This document shows positions 11,601 to 22,957 of a stretch of 64,000 nt of DNA, piece by piece. Numbering within the stretch: position 1 is the stretch's first letter; every line of letters starts with the position of its first letter. Origin of the DNA: Eutypella sp. D-1. Its lineage: Eukaryota > Ascomycota > Sordariomycetes > Xylariales > Diatrypaceae. The DNA is taken from positions 930,001 to 994,000 of the forward strand of contig JAJTTP010000007.1 of assembly GCA_023313575.1 (NCBI GenBank), written 5' to 3'. The position numbers and the translations under genes are program-made. The notes under the pieces are model-generated. The model ran no database searches. It saw nothing but the letters and a program-made list of their open reading frames with translations, and was not told the DNA's origin.

Positions 11601-12799
11601 GTACCACCATGGTCTATAGTAGACAGGTCTTGGGCAGAATTTCCTTTTTTGGTTCTGGCGCACACCTCCGCACTACACCACCATTACCGAACTTACTTAT
11701 ATTATACAAATCTTCCTACCTAGAAACAGTGTATACTCAGGTACTGGTAGGTACACCACCACATTTTACCCCAAAATAGACCGCGGGTAGACGGTAGACG
11801 TCCAGCTGTCATCAATTATTTCTATTCCTGGCTGGCTGAATACCTAGGTACACTTTGACTTGTATATTCATCTCCTTGGAAGGTACATAGGGCCCCGGAG
11901 GTGACATAATTAATCCCATGAATAAACCCCGAGTCCTCAATTTCTCCAATACTCAACCTTCTCTCTCCTTAAACACTTTTACAACATCCTACTTAGTAGG
12001 TATGGATACTCTGTCGCAAACTGCGACGATTCACAAGTTTTTATACACTTCTCCTATAAGGATTCCGCACGAAGAACAGACGAACCCGAAAAAAAGGAGT
12101 AGTGAGGAGTAGTGTCATGTGAATGCGAAGAAGCGTTCGAAATAACTGGATCTATCACGATAAACCATCCTATCATAAGTTTGCTTCCAGGTTCTTTGCT
12201 GCTACTTATGTAGTAGTATAACGGCCGTGTGGGTTTTGGGTTTTGGACAAGCTTATACCGGCTTGAACAGGATTGGACCGAGACTTCTACTACCAGGGAC
12301 CTACATATAGAGGGCATTAGAAGAAGTTGACCAACCGAAACCCCTGACTCTACCCACTCGCTGCCCACTTGCCACGACACATAAGTTGCACTTATATGCG
12401 ACGACGAAACGGACGATACAGAAAAGCAAGTGGGAGAGTGGATGCATATTTGCATATCTGCATATCTGCTGCATACCTACCTATACATACACTTTCAATA
12501 CTTTTTATACATCCTAGGGCCCCCATACAGCCAACCATTCAGCCATCTCGACGACCCAGCGACCCCCCGACCCAACGACCCATCCCGAATCCATCCCGCT
12601 GCAGACGACGACCCACGACACACACACACACACGACCCACGAACCACGAGATCCGTCCAAAGAAAATTCGCTTTCTCGCCTTCTCTCGTCCGCTCTCTCT
12701 CGCTTGCAATTCTGTTCCTCTCTACAGTAGCCCTTGCAGACTGAGAGATTGAGAGTGAAAAAAAGAAAAAAGAAAAAAAGGAGGATCTCGGGACTGGAG

Positions 12800-13746
12800 C
12801 CAACTTGGGACCACACAACCGCACTCACATACTCACATAACTACTACATAGTACTTCTACACTCCCACACTCCCACACACTCTTCTCTCACAAGCCTCAG
12901 ATCAGACAGCCCATCAGATTTCACCGCATTGAGCATTGACAGGTGGTCATACATCACAGGCCCGGTCCTCATAAGGCCCCGTTCTCAAAACACCCCCATG
13001 CTGCATACACATCTACATAATCTGATTCGAGATTATGATTCTGACCTCCCCTCTTCTCTCACCTCTGCTCTCTCTGCTCTCACCTCTACAACCTTGTCTA
13101 CAACCTTGTCTACCTTTATACCCTGTCAATCTTGCCAACCCCAGCAACCCTACCTAGATAGTCTACATATCTCCTCCCTCCCGCCCTGACTTGTGTGCTA
13201 TGTCATTTTCCCTGGGAACTCCTGCAGGAACTCTATACCTACTTACACTTCCCTCCCTACCTATTTACCCTACATATCTCCCTGCCTACGCAGGTATTTA
13301 ATAATTTTCCCTAACTGATATAATCCCACTTGTTATATTCCGCATCAAGCTACTACGGCGAGACGAAATATCTTTCTTTCCTTCAACCAGTATTACAGTC
13401 CATTCCTTTATTACAAGTCCGAGTCTTGATACCCAAAGCGCCCAACCCCACGATATCTACTCCAATAAACTATCGTCGGCTTGAACTAGCGCCCGCCTTG
13501 AGCAGATCTAGGCCTTTCGCATTGACTTATCAACTTCACTCGTGACCTTCAGAGATTCTTAAACATTCGAGCGCAATAGCCATTGCGGTTTCCGGCTGAT
13601 CGTATCTACGATTTGACCGGTTTTATATGATTATAATCTCCGTGGCCCCTGCCAGCGTCACCTCGCCGAAACCAACCTGGTACTTCGACAACAGCTCTTC
13701 TTGATTCTTTACCTGTTGCGTCAAAGTCTCAAAATCTTGGACAACC
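12800..13746 (+). promoter_or_regulatory. Pyrimidine-rich promoter/5' leader region
   Basis: The upper strand is dominated by C and T (for example CTCCCACACTCCCACACACTC and CTCCCTCCCGCCC), as is common just upstream of, and within, leaders of well-expressed filamentous-fungal genes. It ends at the ATG at 13747. The transcription start cannot be placed from sequence alone, and several upstream ATGs would lie in a leader this long. Confidence 0.4.
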
Positions 13747-15589
13747 ATGCTCGCCATGTCGGGATTACCATCTGATTCTTTCCTGCCCACGGGCGGGATG
13801 CATTTCAGCCCCAACCCGAATGAACATTCCCTCCACCAAGTCTACTCAACCACGACAACCACTTCAGCAACACACCTCAACGGTCGCTCGTCAACATCAC
13901 CACTATCCCTACCACGAGCACTAGATCAATTATCGTACCTTGACGAGCTCGCCTCATTACACACACCAAGTGGTCGCCACCACTCGCCCGCGTCCCATCC
14001 TCGGCACAATCGCCCCGATACCCTATCTCCTGCAGGGCACCAGATCACCTCGGGCATCGTATCACCGTCGAGTCTCGCGCTAGGCAATCCATCGCCATCC
14101 ACGTCACCCGAGCGGGCTAGCATTCCCGCCCTCGCTCAACAACTAAAACGTGTCGTCCTCCAAAACCGGCGGTTATTGGAAAACTGGGAAGCAGAACGAG
14201 CTCATCTAGAGGCGAATCGAGCTCGGGCCGAGGAGGTGTACAAGGAGGAGCGGGAGATTATGGACGAAGAACGGCTCATGTGGGTGGAGGAGAAGACCCG
14301 ACTCGAAATTGACTTGCTTGAATGGAAGAAGCGAGCCGAGATCGCTGAAGCCCAGCGAGACATTGCACTCAAGGAAGTGATCGGTCTGCGCAATCAACCC
14401 GAGGCTCATCACAAGGTGGTTGTTAATTCACATGCCGAGAGGTCTTCTAATAGTTCATCTGGAACACCGGCTACGACGGAAAGTGGCGGTTCTGGGAGTC
14501 CCGGCGACCGCCAAGCCCCGGGACTGCTCAAAACCCCGATTGGTGCTGTATCTCCGTTTCCCGGCCGAGGTATGACTATGCCCGAGTCCAGGCCGTTCGA
14601 ACCCCTGGACCCCCGTATGCAGTGCGCCTCGCCACCCACAACCCACGAAAACGTTGAAAAGGAACAAGTTCCGTCTGTCTATATATCTGAAGTAATTCCG
14701 GGCCTCGAAGGAATTCGCGTCAAGAAGCCCGCTCTTGAGAAACCTACCTTCTCATTCACCGAAGAGGAGCCATCAACAACTGACTCCAAAACGTCGCCCT
14801 CGCCACCACAAGATGGCTCGCCAAAGCTGGTACATCGGTCAAACTCGGCTAAGATGACCAAGCAAGCTCTAGACGCCCCGGCATTCTCAAGACTTACAAT
14901 GCATGCGGGTCACACCCCGAATCATTCAATCTCGCTCTCCCGCCTTCAGACTGTGGAATCGACGCGGGCTGCCAACACAGCTGATAGCTCGGGTACGGCG
15001 ACTCCAACTGGGGATACCGAGTCTGGCCTGGGTATTGACCAGCCTACCCAGGATGAACCCGAAGAAGGTCAAGATGATGAGGCACCTCTGGATCACATGG
15101 AGCCTAGTGACGGCGACAAGCCTCTAGAGGGCCCCTTACAGCTGAGGAATCGGCCCGCTTCAGACGAGCCATTCCTGAGGAGGCTATCCGATAAGCTCGA
15201 AGACTCTATCAGGTCTAACGATGTCATACCAACGGTGCTGCGGTCAATTGGATCGGTCTCACCCCCATCACAAAGCCCGCCAGAGCAAGGCCCCGACGTT
15301 GCTACCGGCGAGGATGGAGATGTCAAAGAATCCAGCCCGAGCGTCGATGACGACAAGGGCGACATCGAGGCTGACATCCCGCTAAAGTGTAAGCAATTTT
15401 CTTCGCAAATATACACCGTCTCCTGCCATATTCAAAGGAGTTGAGATATCCCAGGCACTTTGCTTGCTGTCGCTTCCCAAATAGCCCTATCTGTGCTCTT
15501 CCTTGAAAATACCTGGCCATCAACTAACATAAGTTATAGTCAAGAGCACCAGCAACTTTGGTCTTCCTCTTGGGGAAGCCAGGCACTGA
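13747..15589 (+). CDS. Conserved fungal coiled-coil protein of unknown function
   Basis: Two exons, 13747-15388 and 15540-15589, give 563 residues. The intron begins GTAAGC, has a CTAAC branch point and ends TATAG; splicing replaces a stop-bound tail with FKSTSNFGLPLGEARH. Residues 1-125 are Ser/Thr/Pro-rich. Residues about 130-220 form one long, highly charged coiled coil (ALAQQLKRVVLQNRRLLENW onward, rich in E, R and K). The rest is disordered except for a short motif around EVIPGLEGIRVKKPALEKP and the spliced C-terminal PLKFKSTSNFGLP, both of which look like conserved peptides. ATG at 13756 is an alternative start. No enzyme domain is visible. A structural or scaffold role is a guess from the coiled coil only. 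Confidence 0.8.
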
Positions 15590-18500
15590 GGCCCAGTTTG
15601 GTTCATGAGAGGGCTCCTGAATGTATCCCACATACAGGCATCAATGACCGAACAACTCAGCTTCGGGATCCTTTATAAGGATTGCGTACCATTACTGGTA
15701 GATCTGGCCTCGTTCTAAAGCACCCTCAGCTCGGATGATAGTCCATTCCTGGACTACGGTCCCTACCGAAGCGATCTTCGTCACCAAAATGGTGCCTCAT
15801 TTCACGCCCATCATCTTCTGTTTATCAATGGCATTTTCCCTGAGCGTTTTTGGGTTGGAAGTTTGGATCCATGAAGCGGACTGTTGTATTGATTTCCCAC
15901 ATTTGTTCCTACGGCGATACGGCCGGATATAACCGGATGCGGCATTATTCATGACGGCGGCAGATAATTCCCTTTTTTGAGATGTTGGCATGGCTCTGAA
16001 TACCCCCTTTTGTTTTCTGTCATTTCCACAAATCTTCCCTTTGGTTACCCTTGCGCAGGCCGGAGTGTCGCTAGCGCTTGTTTACGGAGTTCAGGGTCCC
16101 CACAACAAAATGAAAATCGCATCGGGTTGGCGCTTGCATTCTAGACGAGATATCACCATTACCACTTTTTTTGTACCTGAGCGGGCGGACATTGTCAAAT
16201 AGGTGGCCTGCCATTCATTTCTTCCCCACCGCGTCGTCTCCTTCACTTGATCGCGAGTAGAAAGAAGAAAGCGGCTCGCGCTAATGAAGGCTTGGGGAGG
16301 AAGAGGGTCACTCGTGCATATGCCGACGGTGCGGAAAACATATATTTATTATCATCACATAACTATACTGTTAGTATTATTGACTATCGCAGGCCTTCTT
16401 TCTTCTACACCTGGAGAAGAAGTCGATCTTGCATACATATTAAATCCATATATAATACCACTGCTACCTCGTCATCTTCCCGGTGTATACTATGATATCT
16501 GTTCCATCGAGAGGAAAGGAAGGCCTACCTATCTACTTACTCATCTGCATCTGAGATATATCCATCCTGCTGCGGTTGCCGTCAGAAGGGAAGCGTTGTG
16601 CTATGGGCGTTACATGGGAGCAAACTATAGGTGATTTGGGGGGTTCGCGCTATCTTTCTTTCCTCCTTTTTTGGGGCGTACAATGGGAAGGCAGGCAGCC
16701 GCAGGCGGAGCGCAAGGTGAAGCAAAGCACTTCAGGAATGGGTTGGGTTGGGATTTTAGTGCATGGAAATCGGGGAACCGGTCCCCGGGGTCAGGTCAAG
16801 ACGTCGGATTGGGTCGGAATTAGACCAAATCAAATCGGAGCATGAATTTCCTACGATGCTTCGGACGACAAGACATGTTACGGTGTCTCCATTTTCTAAG
16901 GTGCTACCTGTGATATGATGATAGATAGGTTCGTATCTACCTGAGCCCCATCTACCACGCGCTTGATCTGTAATCTGTGGATAGACCATGTGGTTTCGTT
17001 GCTTTCCAACAGTATATATAGAGACACGGTTTCTCGGAACCCACGTGGACGAGCTTGGCTGCTGCCGCTGGCGGCGGTTAATATGTGATTGGAAGATCTT
17101 GATAATCTACTCAGTACCTGGACGAGTGACGAAAGCGGTGGGCTATATTTATCTCTCTGTCTACTGGTTTTACTTAAGCCATCATTAAGATGCGACTTTG
17201 TTCAGAAGGGGCTTCATCCAGTGCGCTCTAGCCCTTCGAGAATTATTTCTAAGCCGCGAATCAGCTTACTTCACTGCTTTTTAGCCCCTCCCGACCTGTC
17301 CAGCCTGCATCCCGCTCTGCTAACTTACTGTACTTAGTAGCCAGTCATATTCAAGCGTGAGTGGACAGCTTCGATGTCCCTGTTGTCAGTGGCTTAAGCC
17401 CAAGTTCAGCTTAGTACTTACCAGAGTAACAGGGGAAGATGGGTGGAAACAGTCTGCCAACCCTATCTATATCGGTAATTGTTCCCACTGGTATTTTGAT
17501 TTCCGAACCCCTCCTCTATACCTGCATCCGTTTAGAGTGCTAAGAGGGAGACGTACTCGTGGCAGGGGTGAGGCGAGCGCGGGAGAGCATGGCTCTTGCA
17601 GAGCTTTTCGTATAGCCCTCACTAGCTGTATAAGGACAGCCAGCATTCCGCATCGACTTAAGTACTTTTGCCCGGTCCTGCGTCTTGATTCTAAGCCACG
17701 AAACGTGTAGCTTATAACTGGATCCGGGAGGGGAGAGACGACAGAAACTTCACTGCTTTATCTACCTACCTAGCCAATCGTCACCACTGCGCCGGAGCTA
17801 CTGGACGTGCCATCTGGCGCCTTCCATAGCGTCTTCTTGACCGCTTTACGCTACAGGTTGATAATTGGTCCCAAAAAGAGTTGTCAAGATAAGGAGACGA
17901 TTGCGAATCTCTATATAACGTATACAGGCGGGGCGGTTCCGTCCCGCATCGACATTAGCATCCTACCATGTACACATAACCAGGGCCCGACATTGGTGTG
18001 CGTGTGTGGTCGAGCGGTGCCTTCACATGCCAAAAGAAAAAGAATAAAAAATTATGATAACACTCCTCCTTTTTAGGCCGCAATGGTGTCTTCATCATGT
18101 TTCAACTCCCCGGTACTTTTGATGGATGGGTGGACATCGTGCTGCTATTCGTTGGAAATGCGTCAAGGGGGCATGGTTGAAGTTTCATGTTTGTCGTGCC
18201 TTTTCACTGCTTTTTTTCAGCCCGGCGCGAGGTGATTCAAGACGGTATGCATGCGTATTGGTATTAGAAGAACGAGCTCTAGCTGTGCTTTTCAACACCC
18301 CCCTTCCCTTTCCCGTGATGCGGACCCCGAAAAGTATTCGCGAACGTGAGCTATGTGCTGAGCATAGAACATGTATTATTAGCTGCTGAAGTCTAGTTCT
18401 ACTATGGTTTCCTCTAAGATGACTCCCTACGTGCAAGCTACCTGGACGACATGCTACTACCGAAGCCGTCAGGGAACGAAACGCCTGTCAATCCTGGGGA

Positions 18501-19364
18501 ATAACCCCTCCTAGAATCGCGGACAGTTGACAGCGCGGGTCGGTCATCACCACAGACTACTTCGTATAATTAGAAGGGGAGATAGGTAGGACCTTGGTAG
18601 AATATGCGCCTACATAGAAGACTTGTGAGCCTGCCGAATGTGTAAGCGTTGTGTTTTGACAGACTTGGCGAGGAGGCTGACAACGTTATGCTGCCCCGTG
18701 ACTGCACAGTACCCCCGTGATAGGGGAGAGTCTTCAGCTCATGGTCGGGCCCCCTTTCTACGGGCTTGTTGGTGCGTTGGGTATAATTAGGGAGAGTGGA
18801 ATTTGGATGGTGGCATATGATGCCCAAGGCACCCGTGGACATGTAAGGTTGGAATGCGTAATGAGTACTTACTTACGTGGGCTGGTAGTGAAATATGTGT
18901 CTGGTTGAAGGTTATGTTGAGGATGGGTCGGGGGTTCATGAGCCGGCAAAGTTGCAAGGCGCACACTCTGGCACTAGGGAGCTTTGATGCAAGACGGGAA
19001 GAACCACATGTACTAGACGGCCGTGCACACATCATCACCATCAGATCTACGTTACGTGTCATTGCTGTCAAACGGGGTATATTCATTCGTGCGTGGCCTT
19101 TTATTTGAGACGACGCGTTTTTGTACATGTGGAAGTCAGGGGGTTTGACTCCATGCTAACCGTGGATGTCGGTTGGTCTATGTAATATACAATTCATGAT
19201 ATAACCACCCGGGAGAGACCCCGTTTTCTCTTCCCGGGGACGGAGGCCTTATCCTCGCGGTTCTATTTAGCGGGCCTGCGGCTATAGGTCTCGGGGAAAC
19301 TGGTATTCTATATCGTACACGATAGCGTGGCGTACTAGTATCCACCGGCAGAGGGGGGACCGGA
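15590..19364. other. Gene-free spacer
   Basis: About 3.8 kb between convergent neighbours (coiled-coil gene and the Bot1 gene). Open frames are short, overlap on both strands and show no domains or consistent codon bias. No tRNA or other RNA gene was recognised. Confidence 0.55.
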
Positions 19365-20711
19365 TCACGGGACCGAGGTGGGAATCTTGACCTCGCCCTT
19401 GGAGCGGTCGTAGTAAGGGGCACCGTAGCGCCAGCCGACGGCATTGCGGGCCTTGCCCTTGGGGCCGACAAGCTCGGAGTTGAACTTCTCGAAGCGGAAC
19501 TCGAAGCGGTTGGAGCGGACGCGGGTGATGTTCTTCTCCTTGGCGGCAACCTTCCGCTGGGCCTCCTGGGCGGCACGGCGCTCGGACTCCATGACGTTCT
19601 TCTTGAAGCGGGTGGAGGCGTCGAAGGGGGTGCGCCCCTCGACGATCTCCCGCTCCATCTGGATCAGCTCCGGGTGCGGCACGCGCTTGTCGGCCGAGAG
19701 CATTTTGTCGTTGAATGCCTGGGCGGCATCCTCGCGCGTGAAATGGCGCGACTCCGACGTCGGCCAGAACAGCTGCTGCATCGTGTACGGGTGCACGTGC
19801 AGCTCGTTGATGGGCTCGAACGGCTCGCACTGTACGTTTTCATTGATCGTCCTCGTCGGGAGCATTTCTGACAAGGCATTGGCATAAGGCTTTGCGAGCT
19901 TCTGCCCCTACATCACACAGTCAACGTTAGCGATATGTTGACTCGAACCATGGGCGCGGCGCACCCGTGCGTGGAATATGTGAAAAGTGCCCCCAAGAGA
20001 GGGAGGGAAATCAGAGAGGCTCGCAACAAAGTTTGTAACCATGTGTTCTTGTCTTCAAGACTTATCGAATTTGGTATGTTTGCAATCATCATATGAGGAG
20101 GCTTGGGAATACGAGGCACAGCCTAATGAAAGGGGAATTGAGAGGGGATGTTTTACCCTTGACTCCCAGTCCTTCTCTACCTCCTTTAACCGCACGATGG
20201 CGGCGACTCTCCGGATATCGACGCCGTACAAGGCAGAGACGGCCTTGATGCTCTCGCCCTCCTTCATGATCTTTCTCCAGATGAGCTCTCTCGCTGTGTC
20301 ATCTAAAACGGGCGTGCTCACGAAGAGAGGGTTGATGGGAAATGGTTTATCTGTGGGCGGAGTGTTGAGTCTTTCCTCGCGAGTGAGAGGCTTCTCCAGG
20401 TACTTCTCGAGGTAGTTTGTCTGACCGGGGATATGGTTCCGGTATCTGGAACCATACTTATTCTTCCAGTCGATGAACCTCCGACGTAATCTACTCAGAC
20501 CTTGGCGATTGGCTGTGGTCGAAAAGCCGGCGGTGGTCCTGGTGGATGGCTGCAGTCCCGACTGATTCCATTTCCATACGCCCGAGGAGGAGGCGGCGCC
20601 GGCTGCTGCAACGAGGCATCTTGGAGTGCTCGATGTTACTAGTGATGCTGCTCCGAATGGACGGGCCAGCGCCGAAATGGCTACCGACACGGATGGTGTT
20701 CTCGGGGGCAT
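19365..20711 (-). CDS. bot1: Mitochondrial small ribosomal subunit protein Bot1/mS45
   Basis: Two exons on the minus strand, 20711-20157 and 19907-19365, give 365 residues. The 249-base intron has donor GTAAAA, a CTAAC near the 3' end and acceptor GTAG, with phase 0 on both sides, joining ESR to GQKLAKPYANALSEML. Residues 1-70 form an Arg/Ser/Ala-rich mitochondrial presequence. Next comes a basic segment (LSRLRRRFIDWKNKYGSRYR-type) and HIPGQTNYLEKYLEKPLTREE, typical of the Bot1 / eukaryotic mitochondrial regulator family, followed by a helix with YGVDIRRVAAIVRLKEVEKDW. The second exon carries conserved HPYTMQQLFWPTSESRHFTREDAA and a charged C-terminus. In fission yeast Bot1 is needed for mitochondrial translation; the yeast counterpart is Mrps35. 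The second exon opens without an ATG, so an unspliced reading would miss its start. Confidence 0.9.
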
Positions 20712-22957
20712 CGCACCATTGGAAATCTGAACCTACATGAAAGGTTAAAGGTTGGGGGGGGGGAAAGTATTAGGAGAGAGAGAGAGAGTCGGGGGTGTGT
20801 GTGTGTGTGTGTACAGCTGCTCCTCCTTCAATGTGAGAAAATTTGAGCGCCAATCAGTTATTAGCTTTGGAGGCTCCACTACTACGGATTATAGGTGGGA
20901 TCTCGGGGACAGTCCCACTTTAGATAGGTACTATCTTGGTATACGTACCTTTGTACAGGCCAGTATCCCACAAATATCGGAAGCGGAAAAAAGAAAGTGC
21001 CAGCTTTACAAAATGTGGAGATGCACGGACTGGATCCCGATCCATCAAATGCATTCCCGCCAGTCCCGCTGGACCCGACCCACCTCCTTAACCGCCGGGT
21101 GGGTCCAGGAAACTTAGGGCCATGCAAGAGACTGAGATTGGTGAACAAGTGGAAGTCTTGAAGGGTCCAATTCCTAATCCAAGTTAGGTACTATGTAAAG
21201 GCGGGCTGGGCAGGAACTTGGAAGAGGTATAGAGGTATGTATGTAAATAGGAAGCAAAAAGAGGTGCTGGAAAGAGATTCTGGAAGAGAAGCTATCTGCC
21301 CAGGTGGCTACTCCGTGCTCCGTGCTCCGTACGTACATACTACTACATGGCATGGCCCCCTGGAGTTTTAGTTGGTTCCACTGATCTGAGTTATCTCGGC
21401 TGATCAGACCAGCTCGCATCCTTCCCAAAAAAATCTCCCCAGGTTGCCAAGAGCTTAAGAGCTTTAAGAAGTACCCAAGTAGGTACTTAATCCGCTGGCA
21501 TAACTCTTGTCTTGGCTTATCAGGTAGTTTGATATACGGTATACTTGAATACTTACGAATAAACTGCCCGCCCGTCTCTTAATTACCATCCTTTCTGACA
21601 AGAGAACCTCGACGAGATATGGTAGGGTTGACCACAAGGGACGTATCTACTGTTTCCTATGTTCTATCGGAGTGTTTCAACTTCCAACCAAATTACTGCC
21701 CGCTTGTCCGCTTGCTCGCTCGTCCATTTACAGGGCTTGCCCAGGGTTGGGCAACTGTCCCTAAGGGCTGGGTAGGTAGTACCCGTTATAGATCGCGATC
21801 CTGGCTGGGCATCGCGCAAATCCTTTGGTTTTCTTAGCTCTCGCAACCCTGTCAGGCGACTTTAATTTATTTATTTTACAGGCATGTCCTTTCTTCAAGA
21901 GTAACCACTAGGGCTGGCTTTGATTATAGGTAGTCAGTTAAGTAGTTTAAATACTGTTATTGGCAGTCAAATCGAGTCCGATGTATAAAAAGTATCGGAA
22001 AAATGAGGCGGACGGCCCAAGGTGGTCATTCATGTATGCTACTTAGGTATGCCATGTTGTACCGGCTATGACCATAATTTTACCAGGTGCCATGTTTATC
22101 CATACCTACAAGGTAGTTCCAGCATCGCGTTGTCTTTCTCCCATGCGACTAACTTATAAAAATCGTCGGATGCGACCTACCTGGACCTATAACCTGCAGC
22201 CAACCATTAAACAACAGGACCCTACTACTCTTCTTGCCTTTCGTATCCGACTTACCTCTCTCCCTATCTTCCCATCTTCATTCTAGCCACCTCGGCATTC
22301 CCGACATATCATATTCATCTACCCATCCTAGTCCAATAACCCCCCAAGAACCCTCCCCTCTCTTTCAGCACCAATACCTCTCTCCCCTCCAGTCTTCCCC
22401 TACGTTCTCCTCTAGTTCGACCCTCTAGAGTTGTAGTTGGGATTTCAAGCTCCACGCATGCAGGTCTAGATCTCACTCACACGGTTGCTAAAAGATCATG
22501 GCCTTCGGTTTTATAACCAATCTCATCCATCGAGAATCCTCGTAGCGGAAAGGAACAAAGGATAGGCGGATCAGACGGACCAGGCAGACCAGACCAATCT
22601 ACATATTTAGGTAGACAGGCCAGCATGCTAATTGCTACCCCTGGACCTACAGCCAGGATATCATCTACTTGCGTACTTACCCTCTAAGTACTTACTTACC
22701 TCTACATAACTGCCGGGCCTACCTTACTACCTACCTGAGGTTCTTTCGTCTAACACGATTTTGCGTTCAATCCACCCCAAAACAAGTGATTCTCAATAGA
22801 TGATGCCGGTCACCGCCGCAGTCCGCCACGACATTTCCTTATGATCCCAGGGGGCCGCCAGTGTGTGCGTGCGTGTTGCGTGTGCGCGTGTGTGTGTGCC
22901 ATTTCCACTTTCCTTCCCCTTCCCCCTCTCCCTCCCTTCCGGTTCCCCTCTCTCTAA
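20712..22957. other. Divergent intergenic region: Bot1 and Ssk1 promoters
   Basis: The two flanking genes diverge, so both promoters lie here. Next to Bot1 are a G run, a GA run (20774-20788) and a GT run (20795-20812). On the Ssk1 side, 22250-22440 is strongly C/T-rich on the upper strand and may mark its transcription start. No other gene is supported. Confidence 0.55.
20774..20812. repeat. (GA)n and (GT)n microsatellites
   Basis: A GA dinucleotide run is followed by a short G run and a GT run of nine units, within 100 bases upstream of the Bot1 start codon on the other strand, where they read as AC and TC runs in its promoter or leader. Confidence 0.85.

Larger units (their letters stand above)
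8066..13746. other. Long gene-free spacer and 5' leader of the coiled-coil gene
   Basis: About 5.7 kb without a supportable gene. Open frames up to 187 codons (for example 8904-9467 minus) have mixed, non-coding-like composition. Features seen are a GTAC/GTAT tetranucleotide stretch at 8599-8629, TACCTAGGTAC words, and from about 12480 a strongly pyrimidine-rich upper strand that continues to 13740 and probably holds the promoter and a long leader of the downstream gene. Confidence 0.55.

Noticed and set aside
13623..13814. Minus-strand frame reading MVVQDFETLTQQVKNQEELL
   Set aside because: It looks helical but overlaps the start of the coiled-coil gene on the other strand, is only 63 codons long, and has no upstream support.
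20795..20812. GT run considered as a telomere-like or CRISPR-like repeat
   Set aside because: It is a plain dinucleotide microsatellite; no spaced direct repeats or TTAGGG arrays exist in the window.
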